DNA of 60,642 nt from Oscillospiraceae bacterium (GCA_017518225.1 JAFWVV010000030.1:1-60642); one strand, 5' to 3'. Shown: positions 48,803-59,330, counted from the stretch's first letter. The notes: a model not told the origin generated them from the sequence alone. A program made the numbers and translations.

Positions 48803-49939
48803 ATGACGAAAGGAAAATGCTTTTTTCGCTGGTATGTGCTTTTGACCAAGCGGCTTTTGCGCCGTCCGGCTTATCTTGCGGTGTTGTTTTTGATCCCTCT
48901 GTTTGCGCTGAGCCTTCGCTTTTTCAGCCAAAGCGGCGACGTTGCGCTGTCTGTGGCGCTGGTGCTGGAGGAGCCCGTCTCTCCGTCGGCGGAGGCGGCC
49001 GCAATGCGGCTGGAAGAGCGCTCGCTGATAAACGCCGTGCGTATGGACAATGCGGAGCATGCGCGGGAGGAGCTGAAAGCTGGGCGCGTAGAGGCTGTCT
49101 GGCTGCTGCATTCCGAGTTGGAGGAGCAATACGTGCGCTTTGCCCGGCGCGGCCGCGCGAAGGCGGTCACGGTCTGGCAGCGGGAGGAAAATGTGCTGCT
49201 GTCCCTCGCGCGCGAAAAACTCTTTGCGGCGCTGTATCCGGAACTGTCCTTTGCGCTGTTTGAGGACTATCTTGACAAGGAACTGAAAGCGCCGTTGCCG
49301 GAGTCCGACGAGCTGCGGCGATACTATTTCAGCGGCACGACGGACGAGCGTATCCTGCGTTTTGAAACGCCGGAGGGCAAAGAACTCGACAAAGATCAGC
49401 CCGTGCTCACCGCGCCGTTACGCGGCGTGCTGGCGGTGCTGCTGACGCTCTGCGGTATGGCCTCCGGGCTCTACTGCTATGCCGATGAGCGCGAGGGACG
49501 CTTTGTCTGGCTTTCGGTGCGCGCACGGCGTTACATGCCGCTGTTGAGCCACCTGACGGCGATGCTTCCGGCGGCGCTGATGGTATGGGCCGCGCTGCTT
49601 TTATCCGGCACGGCACGAAACGCGCCCGGCGAGCTGCTGCTTTTGTTGGGCTATCTGCCCTCTGCTGCGCTCTTTTGCGAGCTGCTGCGCTGCCTCTGCC
49701 CGCGGGAGGAACATTACGGCGCGCTGATTCCGATTTGGATCGCGGCGATGCTGCTGCTGTGTCCGGTGTTTCTGGATCTGCGATTGCTGATGCCGCTGCG
49801 CGAGTTGCTGCCGCCGACGCGCTATCTGGCGGCGGTCTGGAGCGGCGCGCAGCGCTGGAAGCTGCTCTGGTATACGGCGGCGCTGCTGCCGCCGACGGCG
49901 CTGGCAATGTGGCTGCGGCAGACAAAGCGCGGGAGATAA
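48803..49939 (+). CDS. ABC-2 type permease, second of pair
   Basis: The 378-residue protein starts MTKGKCFFRWYVLLTKRLLR and has the same plan as the preceding permease: one TM helix, an external domain (residues about 40-195) and a TM cluster. The two are diverged relatives, so the exporter is likely a heterodimer served by the ATPase at 46887. It closes the operon. Confidence 0.87.
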   Translation: MTKGKCFFRWYVLLTKRLLRRPAYLAVLFLIPLFALSLRFFSQSGDVALSVALVLEEPVSPSAEAAAMRLEERSLINAVRMDNAEHAREELKAGRVEAVWLLHSELEEQYVRFARRGRAKAVTVWQREENVLLSLAREKLFAALYPELSFALFEDYLDKELKAPLPESDELRRYYFSGTTDERILRFETPEGKELDKDQPVLTAPLRGVLAVLLTLCGMASGLYCYADEREGRFVWLSVRARRYMPLLSHLTAMLPAALMVWAALLLSGTARNAPGELLLLLGYLPSAALFCELLRCLCPREEHYGALIPIWIAAMLLLCPVFLDLRLLMPLRELLPPTRYLAAVWSGAQRWKLLWYTAALLPPTALAMWLRQTKRGR

Positions 49940-49943
49940 AAAC

Positions 49944-49988
49944 AAAGCTTTCGGGGGGGGAGTCCGTGGACGCCCCCCCGAAAGCTTT
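49944..49988. terminator. Long GC-rich bidirectional terminator
   Basis: A 16-bp stem AAAGCTTTCGGGGGGG / CCCCCCCGAAAGCTTT lies between convergent genes; its right arm reaches the stop of the DUF6320 gene. Confidence 0.8.
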
Positions 49989-50689
49989 CAGAAAAAGAAT
50001 TTTTTGTGCAGCGACCGGCGCAGCGGCGGGCTCAGGGCGATCACGATCAGCATTAGCCCCAGAAGACCCAGCGCTGCCAGCGGATAGAGGGACCACCAGC
50101 GCATCGCGATGGAAAAACTGACGCGCAGCAGAAACTCAATCAGCAGACACAGCGCGCCAAGCGCAATCAGCGCGCCGCCGACAATATATAAGATCCGGTG
50201 CTTTTGCGCGCCAACAGCATAACGCAGCAGCACGATCACGGTCTCGACGATCAGCGCCAGCGCGCCGCCGACGGGGAAAGCGAAGGACAAAAACCAGTGT
50301 CCGCCGAAGTGCAGACAGAGATACAGACAATAGCAGAGCGCCGCTGCCGCAGCGAGCGGGAAAAAGACCACCGGGTTGGCGCGCTGGAACCAGTGCGGCA
50401 GGCAGAGGGCGACGTAGCCGGTCAGCAGCGCGCCGCCGACGATGCCGCTCCAGACGATCTCTCCGTTGAGCTTGAGATCGACCATCAGGCAGAGGATCAG
50501 AGGAATGGCGAACAAAAAACTCAAGATGAACAGCAGTCCGCTGTGGGCAAGCGTCTCCTCGCCGCTGCCGCGGGGATAGAGCGGCGCCTCCGCTTGCTCG
50601 GCAAGCTCCGGATGGTAGACGCGCAGGCCGCAAAGCGGGCATTTTTTGGCGCCCTGCTGCAGCTCTACGCCGCATTTGACACAGTACAT
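49988..50689 (-). CDS. Zinc-ribbon DUF6320-like membrane protein
   Basis: The 233-residue protein starts MYCVKCGVELQQGAKKCPLC, a zinc ribbon with two CxxC pairs. About seven TM helices follow from residue 50, as in DUF6320 proteins. I chose ATG 50689 because GGAG is 7 bases upstream; a GTG at 50695 is possible. It follows the condensation-domain gene by 12 bases, a pairing I recall from other Clostridia. Function is unknown. Confidence 0.82.
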   Translation of the reverse strand: MYCVKCGVELQQGAKKCPLCGLRVYHPELAEQAEAPLYPRGSGEETLAHSGLLFILSFLFAIPLILCLMVDLKLNGEIVWSGIVGGALLTGYVALCLPHWFQRANPVVFFPLAAAAALCYCLYLCLHFGGHWFLSFAFPVGGALALIVETVIVLLRYAVGAQKHRILYIVGGALIALGALCLLIEFLLRVSFSIAMRWWSLYPLAALGLLGLMLIVIALSPPLRRSLHKKFFF

Positions 50690-50701
50690 AGGCACACTCC
50701 T

Positions 50702-51988
50702 TTATCTGTCGTTGCTCTCGACGCGCACGGCAAAGCCCTGACGCACAAGCGTGGGAAACAGGCGGCTTTCCAGCTTCGGCTCCCGGCAATTGCGCACGAC
50801 GTTGAGATAGGTCTTGCCGCCGCAGCTCAGGCAGCTGGCGTTGTAGGGGGCGCTGGCCTGCGCGCCGAGGATAAACTCCGCCCGGCGCACCAGAGGCTGC
50901 ATCTCTTCGGGAAGCTCCAGCTGACCGAGATTGGAAAAGCTCAGGCAGGAGACGCTCTCGCCGATGCGGTCGAAGACCAGGCGCATGATGGGGTTTTTGA
51001 TAAACAGCGGCACGGCTTTAAGAAGGACGTTTCGCTCGTCGCGGACGTTGGGAGCAAAAATCGCCGCCATATTCTTCGGGGTGATGGCGAGCTTCATCTG
51101 GTGGTGGACGAGATGAAGCAGCTCGTCAAAGGAATAGTCGCCAAGGCGTGGATCGACGCCGATGTTGGCGACGGCGACGAAGTTTCTCAGACTTTCTCCG
51201 CCATAGAGCTGGCGGAGATTGACCGGGATCTGTATGCGAACGTTTTTTCTCCGTGTCCGCCGCGGCTGCTCCGCGGCCTGAATTTCCAGAATGGATTGCA
51301 GCAGCAACGCGCAGAGATAGGCCGTTACGCTGACGCCCTTTTCCTTGGCGCCTTGGTGCAGCGCAGCGCTGTCGAGCACGCCGCAGGTCTGGTGAAGAAA
51401 ACGGTCGGGCTCTGTTGTGCCGCGCAGGCGAAAAACCTTGCGGTCGTCGCGCGGCGCTGAGAGCGGTCCTGCATGCTCCTGAAAGGCGTCCGCCAGTTCA
51501 CCGTCCCGGGGCGCTTCGTCCGGATTCAAAACGCCCTTGACGCAGGGGATGTCAAGGCCGTGACGCAGACGCAGATATTCCGCTGCGAGACTTTTGGCAA
51601 AGACCATGCCGCCGGTACCGTCGGTGACGGCATGGAAAAACTCCACGGCGATGCGATCCCGGTAATAGAGGACGCGGATCGCGCAGCGCTGAACCTCGCG
51701 CATGCTCATCGTGCGCAGCGGACGATTTACGTCCGCCTGCACGGCCGGCGCTTGCGGCAGCTCTTCTAAATAGTACCAAAACGCACTGCGACGCAGCCGA
51801 ACGACCATCGAGGGAAAGCGCGGCGCGATGCGGTCGAGCGCCTGCTGCAGCAGCGCGGGATCGACGCTCTCGGTAAAGCTGAAGGAGATGCGAAAGGCGT
51901 TGCTCCAGTGCCTGCGCAGCGCGGCGGGGAAGATCAGCGCGGCGTTATCCAGCCGCAGCCAGCGCAAGGGGCGGGTGCTTGCTTCCAT
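50702..51988 (-). CDS. Condensation-domain-like acyltransferase
   Basis: The 428-residue protein resembles the NRPS condensation/alcohol acetyltransferase superfamily. The core motif HHxxxDG appears as FFHAVTDGTGGM, and the second half has IQIPVNLRQLYGGESLRNFV and the latch-like LSFSNLGQLELPEEM. It would join an acyl group to an alcohol or amine acceptor. AAAGGAG precedes ATG 51988. The neighbours (acyltransferase, PAP2 phosphatase) suggest a lipid product; no carrier protein is nearby. Confidence 0.82.
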   Translation of the reverse strand: MEASTRPLRWLRLDNAALIFPAALRRHWSNAFRISFSFTESVDPALLQQALDRIAPRFPSMVVRLRRSAFWYYLEELPQAPAVQADVNRPLRTMSMREVQRCAIRVLYYRDRIAVEFFHAVTDGTGGMVFAKSLAAEYLRLRHGLDIPCVKGVLNPDEAPRDGELADAFQEHAGPLSAPRDDRKVFRLRGTTEPDRFLHQTCGVLDSAALHQGAKEKGVSVTAYLCALLLQSILEIQAAEQPRRTRRKNVRIQIPVNLRQLYGGESLRNFVAVANIGVDPRLGDYSFDELLHLVHHQMKLAITPKNMAAIFAPNVRDERNVLLKAVPLFIKNPIMRLVFDRIGESVSCLSFSNLGQLELPEEMQPLVRRAEFILGAQASAPYNASCLSCGGKTYLNVVRNCREPKLESRLFPTLVRQGFAVRVESNDR

Positions 51989-52143
51989 GGGCGGGGCTCC
52001 TTTTCCGGTTGTTGACAGCGTTATCTTAACACCCCGCGTCGGCAATGTACAGCGCGGCGGGGCGATGGTAGAGTTCGCGAAAAGATGCGAGAGCGGCAAA
52101 GAGCCGCCCTCGTTTTTCGAGAGTAGGTGTTCAAGCGGTAGAA

Positions 52144-52824
52144 TCAGGCGCGACGTTGCAGCCGCGGCAGCCACCAGCTTTTTCCGTAGGCGATCGTCTC
52201 GGCCAGCAGCCCCAGCGGAATGGCGGCAGCGACGTCCAGCGCGGAGTGCTGCTTGACAAAGCAGACTGCGAGACAGACCATCAGCGTAAACAGGCACACG
52301 CCCCATTTTCCGGCTTGCGAGACCAGGCGATCCTTTAATACGGTAGAGCACACGCCGAAAGAATAGGCCGCGTGCAGCGAGGGGCAGACGCCGGTGCTGG
52401 TGTCAAAGGAATAGATGAAAGCCATCGTTTGGGTGAAAAGGTTGTCGCGTGTGAAGCTTTCAGGCCGCAAATCCTGCCGGCTGGGGAAGAGAATGTAGCA
52501 GATCATGGCCACAAGCTGCGTAACAAGGATGAATTTCGACAGACCGCGAAAGCTCTCTACGTCCACGAGCAGATAATAGAGCAGTGCGCCAAACACAAAG
52601 GCGTACCAGCCGACGTAGAAGACGGCGAAATATTCCACGAAGGGGATGCGATCATCCAGCGCACAATGGATGGGGTGGCAGCGCTCAACGGGGATGAGGT
52701 TTTCTGTGAGAAAATACAGCGCAAAATAGACGAGCCAGCCGCCCAGCAGCTTCAGATGGGAAAAACGCGGCTCGTTCAGGCGGCGAAGGGAAAAGCCGCG
52801 GTAGTCGACAAGCGTTCGCTTCAT
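52144..52824 (-). CDS. PAP2-family membrane phosphatase
   Basis: The 226-residue protein has about six TM helices and the PAP2 motifs 2 and 3 as CPSLHAAYS and FVKQHSALDVAAAIPLG. Motif 1 (KxxxxxxRP) is only loosely represented, as in inositol-phosphorylceramide-synthase-like members. It probably dephosphorylates a lipid phosphate or transfers a head group. It overlaps the acyltransferase gene by 4 bases, so the two are coupled. Confidence 0.86.
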   Translation of the reverse strand: MKRTLVDYRGFSLRRLNEPRFSHLKLLGGWLVYFALYFLTENLIPVERCHPIHCALDDRIPFVEYFAVFYVGWYAFVFGALLYYLLVDVESFRGLSKFILVTQLVAMICYILFPSRQDLRPESFTRDNLFTQTMAFIYSFDTSTGVCPSLHAAYSFGVCSTVLKDRLVSQAGKWGVCLFTLMVCLAVCFVKQHSALDVAAAIPLGLLAETIAYGKSWWLPRLQRRA

Positions 52825-53582
52825 GGCGTTTGTTCTCCTTGCGGGTGGTTGTGAGGGTAGTCCCGGCGCGGGATGTTCCGGTAGGGGACGACGGTGTGCA
52901 GCGGCTGCGCATCCGCCAGCGCCGTGATTGCTTCGGAAAGAGCGTTGCAGATGCGTTTGCGTTCGGTTTCAATCGGCGCGTCCGGGTCAAAGACGATGGC
53001 TTCGCCGAAAAACACGCTTCGCAGGCTTGGTGCAAGATACATCGGAACAAAGGACAGGCGCTTGCCGCTTTGCTTATAGTAGTAGCGCGCAAGGTCGATA
53101 AACTTATCCTGAAAAGCATAGAGAATATGATTGTATTTCTCGTTTTTCTCCGGGAAAATGACAAGGCTCTCGCCGCCATTCAACGCCTCCAGCGACAGGC
53201 GGAAGGTGTTTCTCAGGCGTATGTCGTGATAGACGGGGATGGTGTGGGCGTTGTTGAACAGGCAGATCGCCAGCGGGGTGATGAGCTTGCTCAGCAGCCG
53301 GTAAAAAGGAAGCGTCCAGCGCGGTTTGAAAGACCAAAAATCACGAAAGGCGTAAGCGGAGACTTCGTCGCGGCGCATCATCTCTCCGGCACACCAGGTC
53401 TCATGCGGGAAATCCAAACGCAGCTCGCTGGCGAGGGGGCCGTGGATCTGACTGTGGTTGCCGACAATGACACAGGGCTCGTCCGGGAGCCATCCCTGCC
53501 CGACCAGATGCAGCCTGGGAAAAAACAGATTGACGAAAAAATAAAGGATTCGGTACATCCATGAGGTTTTTTTGGGACGCAT
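52821..53582 (-). CDS. PlsC-like acyltransferase
   Basis: The 253-residue protein starts MRPKKTSWMYRILYFFVNLF. It has a PlsC-type core: motif I as GNHSQIHGP (His kept, the usual Asp of HxxxxD not evident), a basic/aromatic block, and motif III as VIFPEKNEKYN. Loss of the Asp leaves catalysis uncertain. An alternative upstream start at 53615 has no ribosome site. It is first in the acyltransferase-PAP2 pair, with the condensation-domain and DUF6320 genes following after 155 bases. Confidence 0.8.
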   Translation of the reverse strand: MRPKKTSWMYRILYFFVNLFFPRLHLVGQGWLPDEPCVIVGNHSQIHGPLASELRLDFPHETWCAGEMMRRDEVSAYAFRDFWSFKPRWTLPFYRLLSKLITPLAICLFNNAHTIPVYHDIRLRNTFRLSLEALNGGESLVIFPEKNEKYNHILYAFQDKFIDLARYYYKQSGKRLSFVPMYLAPSLRSVFFGEAIVFDPDAPIETERKRICNALSEAITALADAQPLHTVVPYRNIPRRDYPHNHPQGEQTP

Positions 53583-53789
53583 AAGGGAAGTCACACTCCT
53601 TTTCCACGCGACCATTACTATAGCACAAGAGAAATTGGAAAATGGGAAGGAATCGTAAACAATCCCAAATTTTTCCGACGACGCAAAATTCTAAAAATTT
53701 TTTAATTCCGACATTTAGGGATGGAAAAGCCGGGAAAAAACGGCTATAATGAAAAAAACAAAAAGAAAGCTCTGAGGGAGGAGCATACC

Positions 53790-55352
53790 ATGAAAAAAAC
53801 ACTGACCTTGCTTCTTGCGCTGCTGGTTTGCGTTACGGCGGCAGCATTGCCGGCCTATGCCACGGATCCGACCCCTGCACCTTCGGCAACGCCCGCGCCG
53901 ACAGCAACGCCCGAACCGACGGCGACCCCCGCACCGACGGCGACCCCCGCACCGACGGCGACCCCCGCACCGACGGCGACCCCCGCACCGACGGCGACCC
54001 CCGCACCTTCGGCAACGCCTGCGCCGACGGCGACCGTGACCATCACCAAGCATCCGCTGGGTGAAACGGTGAACAAGGGCGGCACGGCGGTCTTTGTCGC
54101 CCGCGCCGACAATGCGACGGCTATCATCTGGCGCATTGTCAGCAGCGATGCGAGCAACACCGTACAGGCGGCCGACGCGCACAGCTATTTCGGCGTGGAT
54201 GTGGAAGGCCTTGGTACGGAGCGTCTGACGCTCAGCAACATCCCGTTGACGATGGACGGCTGGCGCGTGGAGGCCAAGTTTGAAGGCCCCGGCGGCCCGG
54301 TGTATTCCAACGGCGCGCTGATCCACGTGAACAACACGCCGGAGAGCACACCGGCGCCGACCCCTGCGCCGACGGCGACGCCTGCGCCGGGCGCTACGCC
54401 TGCCCCCACGGCAACGCCTGCGCCCGGCGAGAAGGTGAGCATCACCAAGCACCCGACGGGTGAGACGGTGGATGAGGGCGGCATGGCGATCTTTGTCGCC
54501 CGCGCCGACAACGCCACGGCCATCGTCTGGCGCATCGTCAGCAACGACACGAGCAACACCGTGCAGGCGGCCGACGCGCGCAGCTATTTCGGCGCGACGG
54601 TCGAGGGGCTCGGCACGGAGCGCCTGGTCATCAGCGATATTCCCGCCTCGATGGACGGCTGGCGTGTGGAAGCCAAGTTTGAAGGCCCCGGCGGCCCGGT
54701 GTACTCCAATGGCGCGCTGATCCGCGTCAACGGCGCCCAGCTCAAGGAGCCGAGCATCTCCGCTCAGCCGAAGGGCCTGTCGCTGGAGACCGGACAGACC
54801 GGCACGCTGACCGTGTCGGCGGCGACGGCCAAGGGCACGCTGCGCTTCCAGTGGTACTCGAACACGGCCAACAGCAACGCCGGCGGCACCGCCATTGAGG
54901 GCGCGACCGCGTCCAGCTATACGCCGAAGGAGATCCCCGGCACGACCTATTACTACGTTACCGTTAAGAGCGTCGATAACGGCCGCGAGAGCCCGAACGT
55001 CGTCTCGGAGGCGGTTGCCGTAAGCTATCCGGCGGCTGCGGAGACGGAGGCGCCCGCTGAGAGCGAAGCGCCGGAAACGCAGGAGCCCGCGCCCTCGACG
55101 GTGCCGCTGGTGCCGGTGACCGACGCGACGACGGAGAGCGAAGCGCCCGCCGCTGAGACCGCAGAGGGACAGGGGCGCGACGAAGGCCGCAATGCGAGCT
55201 CCGCGGTGGAGCGCGCCGGTAAGGCGCTGAACGTGCTGACCGTCGTCGGCATCGTGCTGGCAGTTACCGCCGTGGCTGGCGGCGCCGCTGCGCTGGTGAT
55301 GCGCAATCGCGCCGGAGACGAGGACGAGGACGAAGACGACGAGGAAGAATAA
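53790..55352 (+). CDS. Surface protein with TPAPTA stalk, Ig-like repeats and TM anchor
   Basis: The 520-residue protein has a signal peptide (MKKTLTLLLALLVCVTAAAL, cleavage near AYA), then a Thr/Pro/Ala stalk (about residues 25-83). A first Ig-like domain starts TITKHPLGETVNKGGTAVFV; a second stalk follows, then a near copy of the same domain (SITKHPTGETVDEGGMAIFV). A third, different Ig-like domain (ISAQPKGLSLETGQTGTLTV) comes next, then an acidic linker and a C-terminal TM helix (VVGIVLAVTAVAGGAAALVM) with an acidic tail. It is probably an adhesin-like wall-spanning protein. A GGGAGGAG site precedes the ATG. Confidence 0.85.
   Translation: MKKTLTLLLALLVCVTAAALPAYATDPTPAPSATPAPTATPEPTATPAPTATPAPTATPAPTATPAPTATPAPSATPAPTATVTITKHPLGETVNKGGTAVFVARADNATAIIWRIVSSDASNTVQAADAHSYFGVDVEGLGTERLTLSNIPLTMDGWRVEAKFEGPGGPVYSNGALIHVNNTPESTPAPTPAPTATPAPGATPAPTATPAPGEKVSITKHPTGETVDEGGMAIFVARADNATAIVWRIVSNDTSNTVQAADARSYFGATVEGLGTERLVISDIPASMDGWRVEAKFEGPGGPVYSNGALIRVNGAQLKEPSISAQPKGLSLETGQTGTLTVSAATAKGTLRFQWYSNTANSNAGGTAIEGATASSYTPKEIPGTTYYYVTVKSVDNGRESPNVVSEAVAVSYPAAAETEAPAESEAPETQEPAPSTVPLVPVTDATTESEAPAAETAEGQGRDEGRNASSAVERAGKALNVLTVVGIVLAVTAVAGGAAALVMRNRAGDEDEDEDDEEE
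53880..54020 (+). repeat. 18-base tandem repeat coding for the stalk
   Basis: CCGACGGCGACCCCCGCA is repeated about five times almost perfectly, flanked by less regular copies containing CCTTCGGCAACG. It encodes the Thr-Pro-Ala-Pro-Thr-Ala unit. Perfect in-frame copies imply recent expansion and possible length variation. Confidence 0.85.
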
Positions 55353-55369
55353 AGCGAATACAGATCATA

Positions 55370-55408
55370 AAAAACCACGCCCCGGCTTTTGCCTGAGGCG
55401 TGGTTTTT
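55370..55408. terminator. Bidirectional terminator
   Basis: The stem AAAAACCACGCC / GGCGTGGTTTTT lies between the convergent surface protein and lepA genes. Confidence 0.85.
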
Positions 55409-55421
55409 GATTGGATGACGG

Positions 55422-57219
<1,798 letters not shown>

Positions 57220-57227
<8 letters not shown>

Positions 57228-57549
57228 GGGCATGATCTCCGTTCGCAAATTCTGTCAGGGCGAGCTCCGCGCGGTCGGTGACGCCGCGGATCTGTTCCAA
57301 AAAGGTCAGCGCCGCCTTCAGCGTGCTGGCGGGCGCATCGGGGCTGTCGTTGCGGCAGAGCAGATAGTCCGCCGTCACACCGTAATAGTCGCAGGCGCGG
57401 CAGACAAAATCCAGGCCGGGCTCACGCGCTCCGTTTTCATAGTGGCTGAGCAGCGCCTGGCTGATACCGAGCTCGGCGGCCACGGCGCGCTGGCTCAGAT
57501 TCCGCTGCCGGCGCAGGGCAGACAAGGTCTGGGCAAAGCTTCTCTCCAT
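57220..57549 (-). CDS. Small XRE-type regulator
   Basis: The 109-residue protein has a canonical helix-turn-helix, [37 protein letters not shown], and a short helical C-terminus. AAGGAG precedes ATG 57549. It overlaps lepA, so it is co-transcribed with it. Similar small XRE genes occur near sporulation genes in Clostridia, but its target is unknown. Confidence 0.9.
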
Positions 57550-57614
57550 GGATTTGTTCTCCTTGTGTGATAACAGCCTGTATTATATCGGAAAGCATGT
57601 AAAAAGGCAATATA

Positions 57615-57643
57615 AAAATCTCCCGGCAAGAACGGGAGATTTT
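57615..57643 (-). terminator. spo0A terminator
   Basis: The stem AAAATCTCCCG / CGGGAGATTTT has T-rich flanks on the minus strand and follows the spo0A stop. Confidence 0.8.
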
Positions 57644-57690
57644 GAGCAAAAAGATGGAAGGAGAGCGGGAGCGAAGATGCAAGTAAAGAT

Positions 57691-58479
57691 TTACATCCGC
57701 TGTTTTCTTTTGAGCGTGAGGCTGTCGGCGATCATGGCGATGAACTCCGAATTGGTGGGCTTGCCCTTGATGTTCGACACCGTGTAGCCGAAGAACTTCT
57801 GCAGCACCTCGATGTCGCCGCGATCCCAGGCAACCTCGATGGCGTGCCGGATGGCGCGCTCGACGCGGCTGGGTGTGGTCGAAAACTTTTTGGCAACCTC
57901 GGGATAAAGCACCTTGGTGACGGCGTTGATCATCTCCATGTCGTTGATGGTGAGGATGATCGCCTCGCGCAGATACTGATAGCCCTTGATGTGCGCGGGC
58001 ACGCCGATCTCGTGGATGATATCGGTCACGGCTGCCTCGAGATCGAGCGATTCGCGCCGCGAGGGGTCGCGCGGCGCTTCAAAGCCGAGTGCCGGGACGC
58101 CGCGCGCAGGTGCGGACAGAGCGCGGATGCGCTCAAGCAGCATCGGCAGCTCGCAGGGCTTCGGGATGAAGTAGTCCGCGCCGAGGGCGGAGCACTCCGA
58201 GACGATGCGGGTGCTGACAAAGCCGGACAGTACGATGGAGCGCAGCTTGACGCCGGTTTCCGGCAGACGGCGCAGCAGCTCAAGTCCGTCCATCTGCAGC
58301 AGCACGAGATCGGTCAGCAGCACGTCGGCCTTGCGCTCAGCGGCGAGCGACAGCGCCTCCACGCCGTTGTCTACGGCGGCAACGACCTCCATGTCGTCTT
58401 CCTGCGAGATCAGCTCGGTCAAGGAGCTGCGGAAATCAGGGTTGGCGTCGGCGATCAGAATGCGTGTTTTGGTTTCCAT
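57691..58479 (-). CDS. spo0A: Sporulation master regulator Spo0A
   Basis: The 262-residue protein has a receiver domain with phospho-acceptor Asp57 in [12 protein letters not shown] and switch Lys in IPKPCE. The C-terminal DNA-binding domain has the Spo0A recognition helices ([14 protein letters not shown] ... [30 protein letters not shown]). Residue 12 of the acidic pocket is Ala (IADANPDF), where Spo0A normally has a second Asp (ADDN). AGGGAGG precedes the ATG. Several TGTCGAA sites lie upstream, consistent with autoregulation. Confidence 0.96.
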   Translation of the reverse strand: METKTRILIADANPDFRSSLTELISQEDDMEVVAAVDNGVEALSLAAERKADVLLTDLVLLQMDGLELLRRLPETGVKLRSIVLSGFVSTRIVSECSALGADYFIPKPCELPMLLERIRALSAPARGVPALGFEAPRDPSRRESLDLEAAVTDIIHEIGVPAHIKGYQYLREAIILTINDMEMINAVTKVLYPEVAKKFSTTPSRVERAIRHAIEVAWDRGDIEVLQKFFGYTVSNIKGKPTNSEFIAMIADSLTLKRKQRM

Positions 58480-58543
58480 AATTCAATCCTCCCTATGTTC
58501 GGCACGCGGCGTGCGCTGAATTATTTTACAAGAAAAACGCTCT

Positions 58544-58730
58544 TGTCGAAGTAAAATTACCACAAATGACACTCGCAAACAAAAGAATACTGTCGAATGT
58601 CGCGCAAATCTTGTTGACATAATATCGCACACTTCCGTTCAGGACAAGGAATTTCGACAAAATAAAAAGGAAATTTTTCGTGCTCGCCGTCTATTTTTGT
58701 CGAATATCCAGAAATTGACAAATATCGACA
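58544..58730. promoter_or_regulatory. spo0A promoter region with Spo0A boxes
   Basis: TGTCGAA or its complement occurs exactly at 58544-58550, 58591-58597, 58653-58659 and 58698-58704, with a near match ATCGACA at 58724-58730. A minus-strand promoter TTGTCC (58642-58647) / TATTAT (58619-58624), 17 bases apart, sits among them: one box just upstream of the -35, another just downstream of the start. No sigma-H promoter was clear. This accounts for the 293-base gene-free gap. Confidence 0.75.
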
Positions 58731-58737
58731 AAAGGCG

Positions 58738-58759
58738 CCCGCTGTCCGAAGACAGCGGG
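58738..58759 (-). terminator. Terminator of barnase-like gene
   Basis: The 9-bp stem CCCGCTGTC / GACAGCGGG is followed on the minus strand by CGCCTTTTG, 14 bases after the RNase stop. Confidence 0.75.
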
Positions 58760-58772
58760 ATTTGCCGGAAAA

Positions 58773-59330
58773 TCAGTAAAGCTGTTCGAAGCTGTCGTAA
58801 TGGTCGGCGGTGTAGAAGATGAGCCCGTCGTTAGAGAAAACGATGCGTTCTGTGCCGCGAGATTTGGCGCCGAGGGTGTTGACGTCGCATTCCGTCCAGG
58901 TTCTGCCTTTGGCGCTGGGAAGCAGCCCCTCGCGGTTGCCGAAGCGGTCGCCGCCGATGCATTTGCCGGGGCAATAGCGCTCCAGCGAGCCGCCCGTCCA
59001 TCCGGCGCGCTCGGCCTCGGCTTTGGTGATGAAGTTTGATGGCAGGTGGCCATAGCTGTGGATATAGAGCGCGAGATCTTCCTTTGTGGTATAGACCCCG
59101 TCCTCGTCGAGCGCGGTTTCTCCCGCGTCCGCGCCCGGCGACGCAGGGGCGTCGGGCGGCGTCATTTGTTGCCCGTGCGGTGTCTGCGTGACGACGGGGA
59201 TGGTGTCAAGCGTTCCGCCGCCGTCAGAGACTCCGGGCGTCTGGCTGTTGAAATATCCGCCGCGGCTGAGCAGAAACAGCGCCAGCAGCACCAGCGCGAA
59301 AATCAGAATCCGTTTTTTATTCAGTTTCAT
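58773..59330 (-). CDS. Barnase-like secreted ribonuclease
   Basis: The 185-residue protein starts MKLNKKRILIFALVLLALFL, one hydrophobic segment without lipobox, then a Pro/Gly/Thr-rich linker to about residue 75. The C-terminal 105 residues match the N1/barnase RNase family: LALYIHSYGHLPSNFITKAE, IGGDRFGNREGLLP, the catalytic Glu in WTECDVNTLG, the Arg in RIVFSNDGLIFYT and the His in ADHYDSFEQLY. All catalytic positions seem intact. No barstar-type inhibitor gene is visible on either side. Confidence 0.88.
   Translation of the reverse strand: MKLNKKRILIFALVLLALFLLSRGGYFNSQTPGVSDGGGTLDTIPVVTQTPHGQQMTPPDAPASPGADAGETALDEDGVYTTKEDLALYIHSYGHLPSNFITKAEAERAGWTGGSLERYCPGKCIGGDRFGNREGLLPSAKGRTWTECDVNTLGAKSRGTERIVFSNDGLIFYTADHYDSFEQLY

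Noticed and set aside
53880-54020. CRISPR-like regular repeat
   Set aside because: The units are contiguous 18-mers without spacers and are in frame in a surface protein gene.
58480-58772. Possible barstar gene beside the barnase-like RNase
   Set aside because: No frame of about 90 codons is present; the gap is filled by Spo0A boxes, a promoter and a terminator.
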